A DNA stretch of 64,000 bases from JBHGYD01 sp041920415. Its GTDB lineage: Bacteria > Bacillota > Bacilli > Bacillales > Anoxybacillaceae. The notes beneath the pieces were generated by a model. That model saw only the letters and a list, made by a program, of their open reading frames with translations, did not search any database and had not been told where the DNA came from. Shown here one piece after another: positions 17,056-25,573 of this stretch (position 1 is its first letter; each line of letters begins with the position of its first letter). The stretch covers positions 105,538-169,537 of the forward strand of contig JBHGYD010000054.1 in assembly GCA_041920415.1 (NCBI GenBank), read 5' to 3'. The translations under genes and the position numbers were made by a program.

Positions 17056-18006
17056 TTATTTTTCTTGTTTTGCTTTAACTTTTGGTAAAATTTTATGAAG
17101 CGGCACTTTTCGTTCGCGTTTCCACGTTTCTGGGTTATTAGGGTCAAACTGTTCAAGAAATTCAATGACTTCTTTTGTAATGGGGGTTGGTGTCGAAGCG
17201 CCTGCTGTGACAGCTACTTTTTTGGCGTTTTTAATCCAGTCAATCTCGATTTCTGTTACATCTGCGACGCGATACGCTTTTGTTCCGGCAATCTCTTCTG
17301 ACACTTGGGCAAGACGGTTGGAGTTATTGCTTTTCGGATCGCCGACGACAATCGTAACATCAGCTTCTTTTGCCTGTTCCGCGACGGCCTCTTGACGAAG
17401 CTGTGTCGCTAAACAAATTTCTTTATGAATTTCAACATGTGGATATTTTTCTTTTACTTTTTCCATAATATGAGCAACATCCCATTGGCTCATCGTCGTT
17501 TGGTTGGTGACCATAATGTTTTCGCTACGAATCGCTAGACGCTCGACATCGTCGACCGTTTCAACGAGATGAATGCGCTCTGGATTGATGCCGACGGCTC
17601 CTTCTGGTTCAGGGTGCCCTTTTTTCCCGATATAAATGACTTCGTAACCGCTGGCGAGCTTTTCGCGAATTAAATCGTGCGTTTTCGTCACATCTGGGCA
17701 CGTGGCATCAATTGTCACAAGCCCTTTTTCACGGGCGCGCTTTTTCACTTCAGGAGAAACGCCATGAGCGGTAAAAATAACGGTTCCTTTATCAATTTTT
17801 TCAAGAATTTCTAAGCGATTTGCTCCATCGAGGGTAATAATCCCTTCTTCGGCAAACGCGTCTGTCACATGTTTATTGTGAACGATCATTCCTAGAATAT
17901 AGATCGGTCTTGGTAACGTAGGGTCTAACGCCGCATTTCTTGCGATGACCATTGCATCGACGACACCGTAGCAATAACCACGCGGCGTAATTTTAATGAC
18001 TTCCAT
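17056..18006 (-). CDS. ispH: 4-hydroxy-3-methylbut-2-enyl diphosphate reductase
   Basis: 316-residue [4Fe-4S] enzyme for the last step of the MEP isoprenoid pathway, giving IPP and DMAPP. Cluster ligands are Cys12, Cys103 and Cys198. HNKHV, TAHGVSP and VTNQTTMSQ are conserved substrate-site blocks. Start ATG at 18006 follows GGAGGAAC. The pathway partner ispG is in the same window at 25.6-26.7 kb. Confidence 0.97.
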   Translation of the reverse strand: MEVIKITPRGYCYGVVDAMVIARNAALDPTLPRPIYILGMIVHNKHVTDAFAEEGIITLDGANRLEILEKIDKGTVIFTAHGVSPEVKKRAREKGLVTIDATCPDVTKTHDLIREKLASGYEVIYIGKKGHPEPEGAVGINPERIHLVETVDDVERLAIRSENIMVTNQTTMSQWDVAHIMEKVKEKYPHVEIHKEICLATQLRQEAVAEQAKEADVTIVVGDPKSNNSNRLAQVSEEIAGTKAYRVADVTEIEIDWIKNAKKVAVTAGASTPTPITKEVIEFLEQFDPNNPETWKRERKVPLHKILPKVKAKQEK

Positions 18007-18099
18007 CTTTATGTTCCTCCTTCACTCCACCATATGGAGAGAATGCTTTTATTGCCTTCTTTCATTATAGCGGAGAAAGAGGGAGAATACAAAGAAGAA

Positions 18100-18615
18100 C
18101 TAAATATACAGTTTCGGTTTAGACGGTTTTGGATCTTTCGTTTGTTTTTCTTGTGTGGTTGATTTTGCAGTTGGTACATCACGTTTAGCGGGTGGGGATT
18201 GTTTTTTTTCTCGTTTCTCTTCTTGCTTTTCTTCTTTTTCTTCTTTCTCGTCATCGTCCGTCGCTTTTAGTTCTTTCCACATTTTCATCATTGCGGGAAG
18301 ATTTTTGACAAGTGGACCGTATTGTTGAACCATCGGAACGACGTTTTGCGCGACACCTAGCATTTTTTGTACGTTGGTAAGCATACCGGTAAAGCCTCCG
18401 CCAGTACTAGCGCTAGCGCCAGCAGCGGCATTTTGAAGCGTTGGCATCATGAATCCAGAAGGGGTAGGAGGCATCGCTGGACCTCTAGAGAATAATCTTG
18501 CTAGAAAACCACCAAGTCCCGGCCGTGGAGCAATGGGCTGGGTTGGGAATGCATTCATTAGCGGAAATGAACGAGTCGGGGGCGGGGGAAACATTGGGGG
18601 TCTACGAATCATCAT
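18100..18615 (-). CDS. yqfQ: VrrA/YqfQ family protein
   Basis: 171-residue low-complexity protein. The N terminus is rich in proline and methionine (MFPPPPTRSF), the middle is glycine/alanine-rich, GPLVKNLPAMMKMWKEL is the conserved family block, and the tail is highly charged (EKEEKEEKQEEKREKK). Start at the first of two ATG codons (18615, 18612) after AAAGGAGG; the frame to 18666 lacks support. YqfQ of B. subtilis occupies the same place next to ispH and is sporulation related; function unknown. Confidence 0.85.
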   Translation of the reverse strand: MMIRRPPMFPPPPTRSFPLMNAFPTQPIAPRPGLGGFLARLFSRGPAMPPTPSGFMMPTLQNAAAGASASTGGGFTGMLTNVQKMLGVAQNVVPMVQQYGPLVKNLPAMMKMWKELKATDDDEKEEKEEKQEEKREKKQSPPAKRDVPTAKSTTQEKQTKDPKPSKPKLYI

Positions 18616-18714
18616 CTTTTTCCTCCTTTCAAGGAAATATATATAAACAATGCTTCTTCCATACATTATGCGAATATCACGAAAAGTGTTTTTCGTTTAG
18701 ACAAGTGCCTAATG

Positions 18715-18744
18715 TTGCGGGGGATGCAGAAAATCAGCTATAAT
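18715..18744 (+). promoter_or_regulatory. Promoter of cshB
   Basis: TTGCGG (18715-18720) and TATAAT (18739-18744) with an 18-base spacer, 52 bases before the cshB start. Confidence 0.65.
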
Positions 18745-18795
18745 GGTAAATCGGGTTTATTTGACGGTACAACGTGATAGAAAGGAGCAGTGAAC

Positions 18796-20106
18796 GTGAA
18801 GGAAACATTATTTGAACGGTTTTCGTTTCAACCTTTTATCATAGAGGCGATTAAACAGTTACAATTTTATAAACCAACTGAAATTCAGGAGCGACTCATT
18901 CCAAGCATTCTTCGCGGGGAAAGCGTGATCGGGCAATCGCAAACGGGAACGGGGAAAACGCATGCGTATTTATTGCCTATTATTGAAAAAATCGATCCAA
19001 ACCGTTTCGAAGTGCAAGCGGTGATTACGGCCCCAACGCGCGAGTTAGCGACACAAATTTATCACGAAATATTAAAAATTACGAAACATTGCCCAGATCA
19101 TCAGCCAATTGTTGCCCGTTGTTTTGTCGGTGGAACGGATAAGCAGAAAGCGATTGAAAAACTAAAAAAACAACCGCATATTGTTGTCGGAACACCTGGA
19201 AGAATTAACGATTTAATCCGTGAGCAAGCGTTGTTTGTGCATACGGCCTCAATGCTTGTTGTTGATGAAGCCGATTTAATGCTTGATATGGGATTTATCG
19301 TCGATGTCGACCAAATTGCGGCAAGAATGCCGAAAGAGTTACAAATGCTAGTGTTTTCAGCAACAATTCCCGAAAAGCTGAAACCGTTTTTGAAAAAGTA
19401 TATGGAGAACCCGAAATATGTTCATGTCGATCCAAAGCAAGTAACGGCTGAAAAGATTGAACATATTCTTGTGCCGCTTCGTCATCGCGACAAACTGAAA
19501 CTATTATACGAAATGCTTATTTCGTACAATCCGTATTTAGCGATTGTGTTTACGAATACGAAAAAAATGGCCGATGAAGTAGCGGATGCGTTAAGCGAAA
19601 GAGGATTGAAAATTGGGATTTTGCATGGGGATTTAACCCCAAGAGAACGAAAAAAAATGATGAAGCAAATTCGCGATCTCGAGTTTCAATATATTGTAGC
19701 AACCGATTTAGCAGCGCGGGGGATTGACATCCAAGGAGTAAGTCATGTCATTAACTATGAACTGCCGCGTGATTTAGAGTTTTACGTACATCGTGTTGGT
19801 CGCACAGCGCGTGCTGGATATACAGGTATTGCCACGACCATTTATGAACCGTCCGACCAAGATGCGTTAACGAAACTAGAGAAAATGGGAATTGACTTTC
19901 TCCATCGCGATCTCGTGCGCGGAGAATGGGTCGATCTTCCAGTATGGAATCAGCGAAGCAAGCGCATCAAACAAGAAGGGGAGCTCGAACAACTTGTCAA
20001 AAAAGTCGTCAAAAAACCGAAACAAGTAAAACCTGGTTATAAGAAAAAGCTACAAGAAGAAATCGAAAAGCAGAAAAAACGGTTGCGCCGCTTAAAGAAA
20101 AAATAA
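18796..20106 (+). CDS. cshB: DEAD-box RNA helicase CshB
   Basis: 436-residue ATP-dependent RNA helicase. Motif I is SQTGTGKT, motif II VVDEADLM, motif III SAT, motif VI HRVGRTARAG; the Q motif is FYKPTEIQ. The C-terminal tail is lysine/arginine-rich. GTG at 18796 has AAAGGAG eight bases upstream and matches the B. subtilis N terminus; GTG at 18790 is too close. In B. subtilis CshB acts in cold-shock RNA handling. nfo follows 30 bases later. Confidence 0.93.
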   Translation: MKETLFERFSFQPFIIEAIKQLQFYKPTEIQERLIPSILRGESVIGQSQTGTGKTHAYLLPIIEKIDPNRFEVQAVITAPTRELATQIYHEILKITKHCPDHQPIVARCFVGGTDKQKAIEKLKKQPHIVVGTPGRINDLIREQALFVHTASMLVVDEADLMLDMGFIVDVDQIAARMPKELQMLVFSATIPEKLKPFLKKYMENPKYVHVDPKQVTAEKIEHILVPLRHRDKLKLLYEMLISYNPYLAIVFTNTKKMADEVADALSERGLKIGILHGDLTPRERKKMMKQIRDLEFQYIVATDLAARGIDIQGVSHVINYELPRDLEFYVHRVGRTARAGYTGIATTIYEPSDQDALTKLEKMGIDFLHRDLVRGEWVDLPVWNQRSKRIKQEGELEQLVKKVVKKPKQVKPGYKKKLQEEIEKQKKRLRRLKKK

Positions 20107-20136
20107 GGTGTAATCGTGTAGAAAGGGAGACGAGAA

Positions 20137-21030
20137 ATGTTGAAAATTGGGTCGCATGTATCGATGAGCGGCAAAAAAATGTTGTTAGCGGCCAGCGAAG
20201 AAGCTGTTTCTTATGGGGCAAATACATTTATGATCTATACAGGTGCACCGCAAAATACAAGGCGAAAAAAAATTGAAGAGCTAAACATCGAAGCGGGACG
20301 TGCCCATATGAAAGAGCATGGCATTGAAGAAATTGTTGTTCATGCCCCTTATATTATTAACATTGGCAATACAACCAATCCAGCGACATTTGAGCTAGGT
20401 GTTCAATTTTTACGTTCGGAAGTTGAACGGACAGAAGCAATTGGCGCGAAACAAATCGTTCTTCATCCCGGTGCTCATGTCGGTGCAGGGATAGAAGCAG
20501 GGATTCGCAAAATTATTGAGGGATTAAACGAAGTGTTAACGCGTGAGCAAACTGTCCAAATTGCCCTTGAAACAATGGCCGGAAAAGGCTCGGAATGCGG
20601 CAGCCGCTTTGAAGAATTGGCAAAAATCATTGATGGTGTCACACATAATGACAAGTTATCTGTATGTTTTGATACATGCCACGTTCACGATGCCGGTTAT
20701 AACATTGTTGAAGATTTCGATGGTGTATTAGAAGAATTTGATAAAATTATTGGACTCGAACGATTAAAAGTGCTTCATATTAACGATAGTAAAAATCCGC
20801 GTGGCAGCCGAAAAGATCGTCATGAGAATATCGGTTTTGGTCATATTGGATTTGAAGCATTAAATTATATTGTTCATCATCCGCAACTTGCTGACATTCC
20901 GAAAATTTTAGAAACGCCGTATGTCGGTGAAGATAAGAACAATCAAAAGCCACCGTACAAATTTGAGATTGCGATGTTACGCCAACAAACGTTTGATGAA
21001 GATGTACGAACGAAAATCATGCAATCATAA
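20137..21030 (+). CDS. nfo: Endonuclease IV
   Basis: 297-residue AP endonuclease of base excision repair, also active in spore DNA repair. Zinc-site residues are in VLHPGAHVGAG, ALETMAGKG, CFDTCHVHDAGY and HINDSKNPRGSRKDRHENIGFGHIG (read in pieces: HINDSKNPRG, DRHENIG). Length normal. It follows cshB with its own AAAGGGAG site and ends at a bidirectional terminator. Confidence 0.97.
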   Translation: MLKIGSHVSMSGKKMLLAASEEAVSYGANTFMIYTGAPQNTRRKKIEELNIEAGRAHMKEHGIEEIVVHAPYIINIGNTTNPATFELGVQFLRSEVERTEAIGAKQIVLHPGAHVGAGIEAGIRKIIEGLNEVLTREQTVQIALETMAGKGSECGSRFEELAKIIDGVTHNDKLSVCFDTCHVHDAGYNIVEDFDGVLEEFDKIIGLERLKVLHINDSKNPRGSRKDRHENIGFGHIGFEALNYIVHHPQLADIPKILETPYVGEDKNNQKPPYKFEIAMLRQQTFDEDVRTKIMQS

Positions 21031-21039
21031 ATGAAAAAG

Positions 21040-21068
21040 GCGATCTCCATGAGCATGAGATCGCTTCT
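21040..21068. terminator. Bidirectional terminator nfo/yqfT
   Basis: GCGATCTC (21040-21047) pairs with GAGATCGC (21057-21064); T-rich sequence follows on the plus side, and the A-rich side serves the minus-strand gene. Confidence 0.8.
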
Positions 21069-21072
21069 TTCG

Positions 21073-21333
21073 TTATTTTTTTTTCATAAATTTTAAAAAT
21101 AGCGCATTTGCTTGTTTTGCCGTTTGTGGAGAAGTAATTTTCGCGAGTTCCCGAACCCATTTCATTCGCTCTTGTGAATCAAATATATTGATTTTATTAT
21201 GGCGTACGATATCAATAATTTTTTTTGCCTCCTCAATGGTTAAAGAAATACCATAATCTTCACTGTACGAAACAAGCTCTTCAGGGGTAATGGTTTTTAT
21301 TTTTTGATTAATAATTTGTTGATAAATATTCAT
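21073..21333 (-). CDS. yqfT: DUF2624 protein YqfT
   Basis: 86-residue helical protein containing ITPEELVSYSEDYGISLT and a lysine-rich C terminus, matching the small YqfT family found next to nfo in B. subtilis. A GGAGGAGAGGTGG site lies directly upstream of the ATG. Function unknown. Confidence 0.85.
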   Translation of the reverse strand: MNIYQQIINQKIKTITPEELVSYSEDYGISLTIEEAKKIIDIVRHNKINIFDSQERMKWVRELAKITSPQTAKQANALFLKFMKKK

Positions 21334-21424
21334 CCACCTCTCCTCCTTATATATATCGTATGAAAAGTGGGCGTAGAAGGTGCTATGTTATAATAAAATG
21401 AAAAGTGAAAAGGGGGGAGCCGGT

Positions 21425-22306
21425 TTGATACAGAAACAGCATAAAAAAGAAAGCATCGGACATGTCATTTATCGTCTTCTGCTTATTTTCATCGGTGCAT
21501 CGCTCGCTGCTCTTTCGATTGAACGGTTTTTAGTGCCGAATCAAATGATTGATGGTGGCATTATCGGAATATCCCTTATTTTGGATTACGTTTTACCAGA
21601 GAATTGGTCGATATTGAATTTTGCGACACTTGTTGTATTATTGAACGCTCCATTTATGTACTACGGATATAAACAAATCGGGAAAACGTTTATGTTTTCG
21701 TCCATTTTTGGAATTATTTGTTTAGCGTTGATGGAGCGAGTATTTCATCATTTTGCCCCATTAACAGAAGAACCAATTTTAGCAACGGTGTTTGGCGGTC
21801 TTAGCTTAGGGATAGGGGTCGGTCTTGTCATTCGTCACGGTGGTTCTTTAGATGGTACAGAAATTTTAGGAATTTTAATGACAAAAAAATTACCGTTTTC
21901 CGTCGGTGAGTTTGTTATGTTTATTAATATTTTTATTTTTAGCTGGGCCGCGTTTGTATTTGGTCTGGAACAAGCGATGTATTCCGTCATGACGTATTAT
22001 ATTGCCTTTAAAACGATTGACACCGTTATTCAAGGATTAGATGAAACGAAGGCAGTGATTATCGTTTCCGATCAATATGAAGAAGTATCGGACGCGATTT
22101 TACATCGATTAGGACGAGGGACGACGAAATTAGTTGGTAAGGGTGGCTATACCGATGAGAAAAAAGAAGTCATTTACGCGGTGGTGACGCGACTTGAAGT
22201 GACAAAACTCAAAGCGATCGTGTATGAAATTGATCCGAATGCGTTTATTACGATTATGAATACACACGAAGTAAGAGGAGCGAAGTTTAAATCAGCGATT
22301 CACTAA
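21425..22306 (+). CDS. yqfU: YitT family membrane protein YqfU
   Basis: 293-residue protein with about five membrane segments (DUF161 region) and a cytoplasmic C-terminal DUF2179 domain (ETKAVIIVSDQYEEVSDAI, ITIMNTHEVRG). The DUF2179 domain resembles ferredoxin-like ligand-binding modules. The TTG at 21425 is chosen because AGGGGGGAG lies six bases upstream; the frame to 21380 covers the promoter. Transport substrate unknown. Confidence 0.9.
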   Translation: MIQKQHKKESIGHVIYRLLLIFIGASLAALSIERFLVPNQMIDGGIIGISLILDYVLPENWSILNFATLVVLLNAPFMYYGYKQIGKTFMFSSIFGIICLALMERVFHHFAPLTEEPILATVFGGLSLGIGVGLVIRHGGSLDGTEILGILMTKKLPFSVGEFVMFINIFIFSWAAFVFGLEQAMYSVMTYYIAFKTIDTVIQGLDETKAVIIVSDQYEEVSDAILHRLGRGTTKLVGKGGYTDEKKEVIYAVVTRLEVTKLKAIVYEIDPNAFITIMNTHEVRGAKFKSAIH

Positions 22307-22315
22307 ACAGTTTCA

Positions 22316-22344
22316 TTTACAAATGGCGTTCTTTTGGCTATACT
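22316..22344 (+). promoter_or_regulatory. Promoter of the zinc transporter operon
   Basis: TTTACA (22316-22321) and TATACT (22339-22344) with a 17-base spacer. Predicted transcription start is near 22351, just before the Zur-box-like element. Confidence 0.65.
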
Positions 22345-22356
22345 ACATTCATGAAT

Positions 22357-22379
22357 AAATCGTAATCATTCTTAATTTT
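22357..22379. promoter_or_regulatory. Zur-box-like operator
   Basis: AAATCGTAATCATTCTTA followed by ATTTT is an imperfect palindrome close to the Bacillus Zur consensus TCGTAATnATTACGA. It overlaps the predicted start of transcription, a good position for repression. The zur gene itself is the third gene downstream, implying autoregulated zinc control. Confidence 0.75.
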
Positions 22380-22401
22380 AGTGTAAACAGGTGGGAATGT
22401 T

Positions 22402-23166
22402 ATGACAGGTGGACATGAAGATATATTAAAGATTGAGCACGTATCTTTTCGTTATGAAAAAGAAAATGTGTTAGAAGATATCAATATTTCCGTGCCAAAA
22501 GGAGCTTTTTTAGGGTTAGTCGGTCCGAACGGTTCGGGGAAGTCGACGTTGTTAAAATGTATATTAGGGTTATTGAAGCCGCAAAAAGGCAACATCTATT
22601 TATTTGGCACCCCGATTTCTTTGTTTAAAGACTGGCATCGTGTCGGATTTGTTTCGCAAAAAGCAAACAGTTTTAATACAGGGTTTCCGGCAACGGTCTA
22701 TGAGGTGGTAGCAAGCGGACTAACAGCAAAGCTTGGGTTATTTCGCTTTTTGACGAATAGAGAGAAACAAGCGGTACTTGAAGCGATTGAAGCGGTCGGG
22801 ATGAGCCAATTTTGCCATCAAAATATCGGTGAACTGTCTGGCGGTCAACAGCAGCGAGTGTTTATTGCACGAGCGATTGTCAGCAAACCAGAATTGCTCA
22901 TTTTAGATGAGCCAACGGTCGGTGTCGATGTACATCATGTCCAAAATTTTTATAACATGCTTGAACAGTTAAATCGCCATCTCGGCATTACACTTGTCCT
23001 TGTAACGCACGATATCGGAACGATTACTGAAAAAGTGACTCATGTTGCCTGTTTAAACAAACATTTATATTTCCATGGGAAAGCAGATGAATTTGCCAAG
23101 TTACAAGAGCATGAGTTATCACATTTTTACGGACACCATCTTCAAGTGCTTTCTCACCAACATTAA
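22402..23166 (+). CDS. znuC: Zinc ABC transporter, ATP-binding subunit
   Basis: 254-residue ABC ATPase. Walker A GPNGSGKST, Q-loop FVSQKANS, signature LSGGQQQR, Walker B LLILDEP and the switch histidine in LVTHD are present. The histidine-rich C terminus (HFYGHHLQVLSHQH) is typical of Mn/Zn-type transporters. Position behind a Zur box and before zur supports zinc. The permease follows after 16 bases. No substrate-binding lipoprotein gene is in this cluster. Confidence 0.9.
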   Translation: MTGGHEDILKIEHVSFRYEKENVLEDINISVPKGAFLGLVGPNGSGKSTLLKCILGLLKPQKGNIYLFGTPISLFKDWHRVGFVSQKANSFNTGFPATVYEVVASGLTAKLGLFRFLTNREKQAVLEAIEAVGMSQFCHQNIGELSGGQQQRVFIARAIVSKPELLILDEPTVGVDVHHVQNFYNMLEQLNRHLGITLVLVTHDIGTITEKVTHVACLNKHLYFHGKADEFAKLQEHELSHFYGHHLQVLSHQH

Positions 23167-23182
23167 TGGAGGAGCTAAAACA

Positions 23183-24016
23183 ATGTTTGAGGCGATGTTT
23201 CACTATGAGTTTTTGCGAAATGCATTTTTTGCGGGTGTGCTAATTGGGTTTGTCGCACCTTTATTAGGGGTATTTATTGTCGTCCGCCGTTTGTCGCTCA
23301 TTGCCGATGCGCTCAGCCATGTGACACTCGCAGGAATTGCCGCGAGTTTGCTGTTGGAAAAAAAGGTCGGCACTTTTGTCGGCTTGAATCCACTTTACAT
23401 GGGAATGACTTTTTCCGTTGCTGGGTCGCTGTTGATCGAAAAGTTGCGCAGTGTTTACAAACATTATCAAGAGCTCGCGATTCCGATTATATTATCAGGT
23501 GGAATTGGGCTAAGCGTCATTTTTATTTCGCTTGCGGATGGGTTTAATACGGATTTATTTTCGTATTTATTTGGAAGCGTCAGCGCGGTCAGCCGCCAAG
23601 ATGTATGGGTCATTTTGGCGATTACGTGTGTGGTGATGGTGACGATTGGGGTATTATACAAAGAATTGTTCCTTCTTTCGTTTGATGAAGAATATGCGGT
23701 CGCATCAGGTATTCGTGCGAAAATGATTCATTTTGTGTTTATTGTTTTAGTTGCGCTTGTCATTGCGGCATCGATGCGAATTGTTGGCATTTTGCTTGTT
23801 TCGTCGTTAATGACGTTACCGGTTGCGGCAAGCATCCGCATCGCGAAAGGATTTAAACAAGCCATCGGGTATTCGGTCTTATTCGGTGAACTATCGGTCA
23901 TTGCCGGATTGATGTTATCGTATGAATTAGATTTAGCGCCAGGCGGAACGATTGTCATGCTTGCCGTATTCATTTTACTTATAGCAATTATATGGAAAAA
24001 ATGGAGAAGGGGATAG
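23183..24016 (+). CDS. znuB: Zinc ABC transporter, permease subunit
   Basis: 277-residue ABC-3 family permease with about eight membrane segments. Typical blocks are RRLSLIADALSHVTLAGIA, FDEEYAVASGI and LVSSLMTLPVAASI. The ATG at 23183 follows GGAGGAG; the longer frame to 23075 overlaps znuC. zur begins five bases after the stop, so the three genes form one unit. Confidence 0.92.
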   Translation: MFEAMFHYEFLRNAFFAGVLIGFVAPLLGVFIVVRRLSLIADALSHVTLAGIAASLLLEKKVGTFVGLNPLYMGMTFSVAGSLLIEKLRSVYKHYQELAIPIILSGGIGLSVIFISLADGFNTDLFSYLFGSVSAVSRQDVWVILAITCVVMVTIGVLYKELFLLSFDEEYAVASGIRAKMIHFVFIVLVALVIAASMRIVGILLVSSLMTLPVAASIRIAKGFKQAIGYSVLFGELSVIAGLMLSYELDLAPGGTIVMLAVFILLIAIIWKKWRRG

Positions 24017-24021
24017 GGAAA

Positions 24022-24444
24022 ATGAATGTCACGGAAGCAATTCAATTGATGAAAGAAAAAGGATTTAAACATACAGGTAAGCGAGAAGATATGCTGCAGT
24101 TATTCGCAAAAACGAATAAATATTTAACGGCAAAAGATGTATTAGATGCTTTAAAAGATGATTATCCAGGATTAAGTTTTGATACGATTTACCGCAATTT
24201 ATCTTTATTTGTGGAACTTGGGATTTTTGAAATGACGGAGCTATCTGGAGAAAAACATTTCCGTTTTAAATGCAGCACCGCGCATCATCATCACCATTTT
24301 ATTTGTATGGAATGCGGAAAAACAAAAGAAATTGCGACTTGTCCGATGAATGAGTTAACGGAACATTTACAAGGATATGAAGTATCTGACCATAAATTTG
24401 AAATATACGGAAAATGCCCGGAATGTCAAAGGGATATCTCGTAA
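24022..24444 (+). CDS. zur: Zinc uptake regulator Zur (Fur family)
   Basis: 140-residue Fur-family repressor that shuts off zinc uptake when zinc is bound. A winged helix (KREDMLQLF, LSFDTIYRNLSLFVELGI) is followed by the metal-binding part HHHHHFICMECGKT and CPEC, with structural zinc cysteines in two CxxC pairs. The ATG at 24022 matches the B. subtilis start; 23992 would overlap znuB. The gene lies in the operon it probably controls. Confidence 0.95.
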   Translation: MNVTEAIQLMKEKGFKHTGKREDMLQLFAKTNKYLTAKDVLDALKDDYPGLSFDTIYRNLSLFVELGIFEMTELSGEKHFRFKCSTAHHHHHFICMECGKTKEIATCPMNELTEHLQGYEVSDHKFEIYGKCPECQRDIS

Positions 24445-24463
24445 CGAAGAGATATCCCTTTTA
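24431..24463. terminator. Terminator of znuC-znuB-zur
   Basis: GGGATATCTC (24431-24440) pairs with GAGATATCCC (24449-24458), with the zur stop codon in the loop and TTTTATTTTA after. Likely shared with the convergent gene yqfW. Confidence 0.85.
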
Positions 24464-24465
24464 TT

Positions 24466-25029
24466 TTATGGTAAAAGCGCATCAATATGCTGTTTTGCCT
24501 CGATCCAATTTTTAACGCGAATCACTTGTTTCGGAAGCGGACCTTGATTATACGGTGTATCAAATAAAATGACAGGAATATTGCATTGTTCCCCGATATC
24601 ACATGCATTGTCATATTTGTCTTCAAAAAACGCGGCGATGTTGTATGTTTTGACCGCTTCAATTTTGTCGTGAGAGCCGATTAATTCAATATGATGGTAA
24701 TGAACGCCATTTTTTTTAAACCATTGTTCGGTAATATCGTATAAATGTTTTCCACGAGCGCTGATGTAAAATAATTCATACTTATCTTTCCAGCTGTTAA
24801 TTACCTCTAATGCATGTTGAGCGAGCGGTGCTTGTTCATAAATCATGGACTCATACTTTTCCATCCATTTGTCGATTTCTTCTTCGGTCGTATCATATAA
24901 TGGCGCTAAATCATATTGCGTAATATCATTAAGTGTCAGCTCTTTTTGAAATGATTTGTTTAAATAAGGGATAAATGTACTTGGACATGTGACTGTTCCG
25001 TCAATGTCGATTCCGAGTCGTTTTTTCAT
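24466..25029 (-). CDS. yqfW: Putative 5'-nucleotidase YqfW (HAD superfamily)
   Basis: 187-residue HAD-type protein of the NT5C-like group. Motif I is GIDIDGTVT, motif II FYISARG, and the C-terminal acidic motif is FFEDKYDNA. ATG at 25029 is used; AAGGAGTG is twelve bases upstream, so a TTG at 25035 (adding two residues) is an alternative. The frame to 25143 has no support. B. subtilis YqfW is a nucleotidase-like protein of unproven substrate. Confidence 0.87.
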   Translation of the reverse strand: MKKRLGIDIDGTVTCPSTFIPYLNKSFQKELTLNDITQYDLAPLYDTTEEEIDKWMEKYESMIYEQAPLAQHALEVINSWKDKYELFYISARGKHLYDITEQWFKKNGVHYHHIELIGSHDKIEAVKTYNIAAFFEDKYDNACDIGEQCNIPVILFDTPYNQGPLPKQVIRVKNWIEAKQHIDALLP

Positions 25030-25185
25030 TGCCAACCTTAAGCACTCCTTTGATGTCATCATTCTTCTATATTGTAACATATCGATCGTGTTTTTCCTTG
25101 TTATGAAAACATTCGCATTCATACTTTTATGTAGCTTAACCATACTAATAAATGCTCCTTACTTAAGGAAAGCGAGGGAAAAAGC

Positions 25186-25536
25186 ATGGTCGATGATCGC
25201 AATCGCACGTATAACGAAAGTTACGTGCAATCAATAGGAAAAGTGAATGAAGAGCCTGATTTTATGGAAGAAACGTCTGCGGAAATCGCAGAACCGATTC
25301 GTCGTTATGATGAAAGAGATGACGTCGAAGGAGCAAACGGAAGAGGACTTGGTTGGGTAGCGCTTGCTCTTTCAATTATTTCCCTGTTTATGATGCCGAT
25401 TATTTTAGGAGCAGCAGGGATTATTGTCGGCTTTATCGCACGTCGACGCGGTGCCGAAACATTAGGCGCTTGGGCGATCGGCATCGGGATTGTGTCGATT
25501 ATAGTTAAATTGTTCATCTTACCGTTCTATTATTAG
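25186..25536 (+). CDS. yqfX: Small membrane protein YqfX
   Basis: 116-residue protein with an acidic hydrophilic N terminus of about 50 residues and two membrane segments (LGWVALALSIISLFM and IGIVSIIVKLFILPF) around GFIARRRGAETLGAWAIG, a DUF4190-like hairpin. It lies next to ispG as in B. subtilis. Function unknown. Confidence 0.8.
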   Translation: MVDDRNRTYNESYVQSIGKVNEEPDFMEETSAEIAEPIRRYDERDDVEGANGRGLGWVALALSIISLFMMPIILGAAGIIVGFIARRRGAETLGAWAIGIGIVSIIVKLFILPFYY

Positions 25537-25573
25537 ACAAAAAGCTTGGCGCATCATGCGTCAAGCTTTTTGT
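25537..25573. terminator. Bidirectional terminator yqfX/ispG
   Basis: A near-perfect stem: ACAAAAAGCTTG (25537-25548) pairs with CAAGCTTTTTGT (25562-25573), extended inward by GCGCA and TGCG. It overlaps the last ispG codons. Confidence 0.88.

Noticed and set aside
18100..18615. YqfQ as a low-complexity artefact
   Set aside because: The composition is odd, but a strong ribosome site, the conserved central block and the position next to ispH support a real gene.
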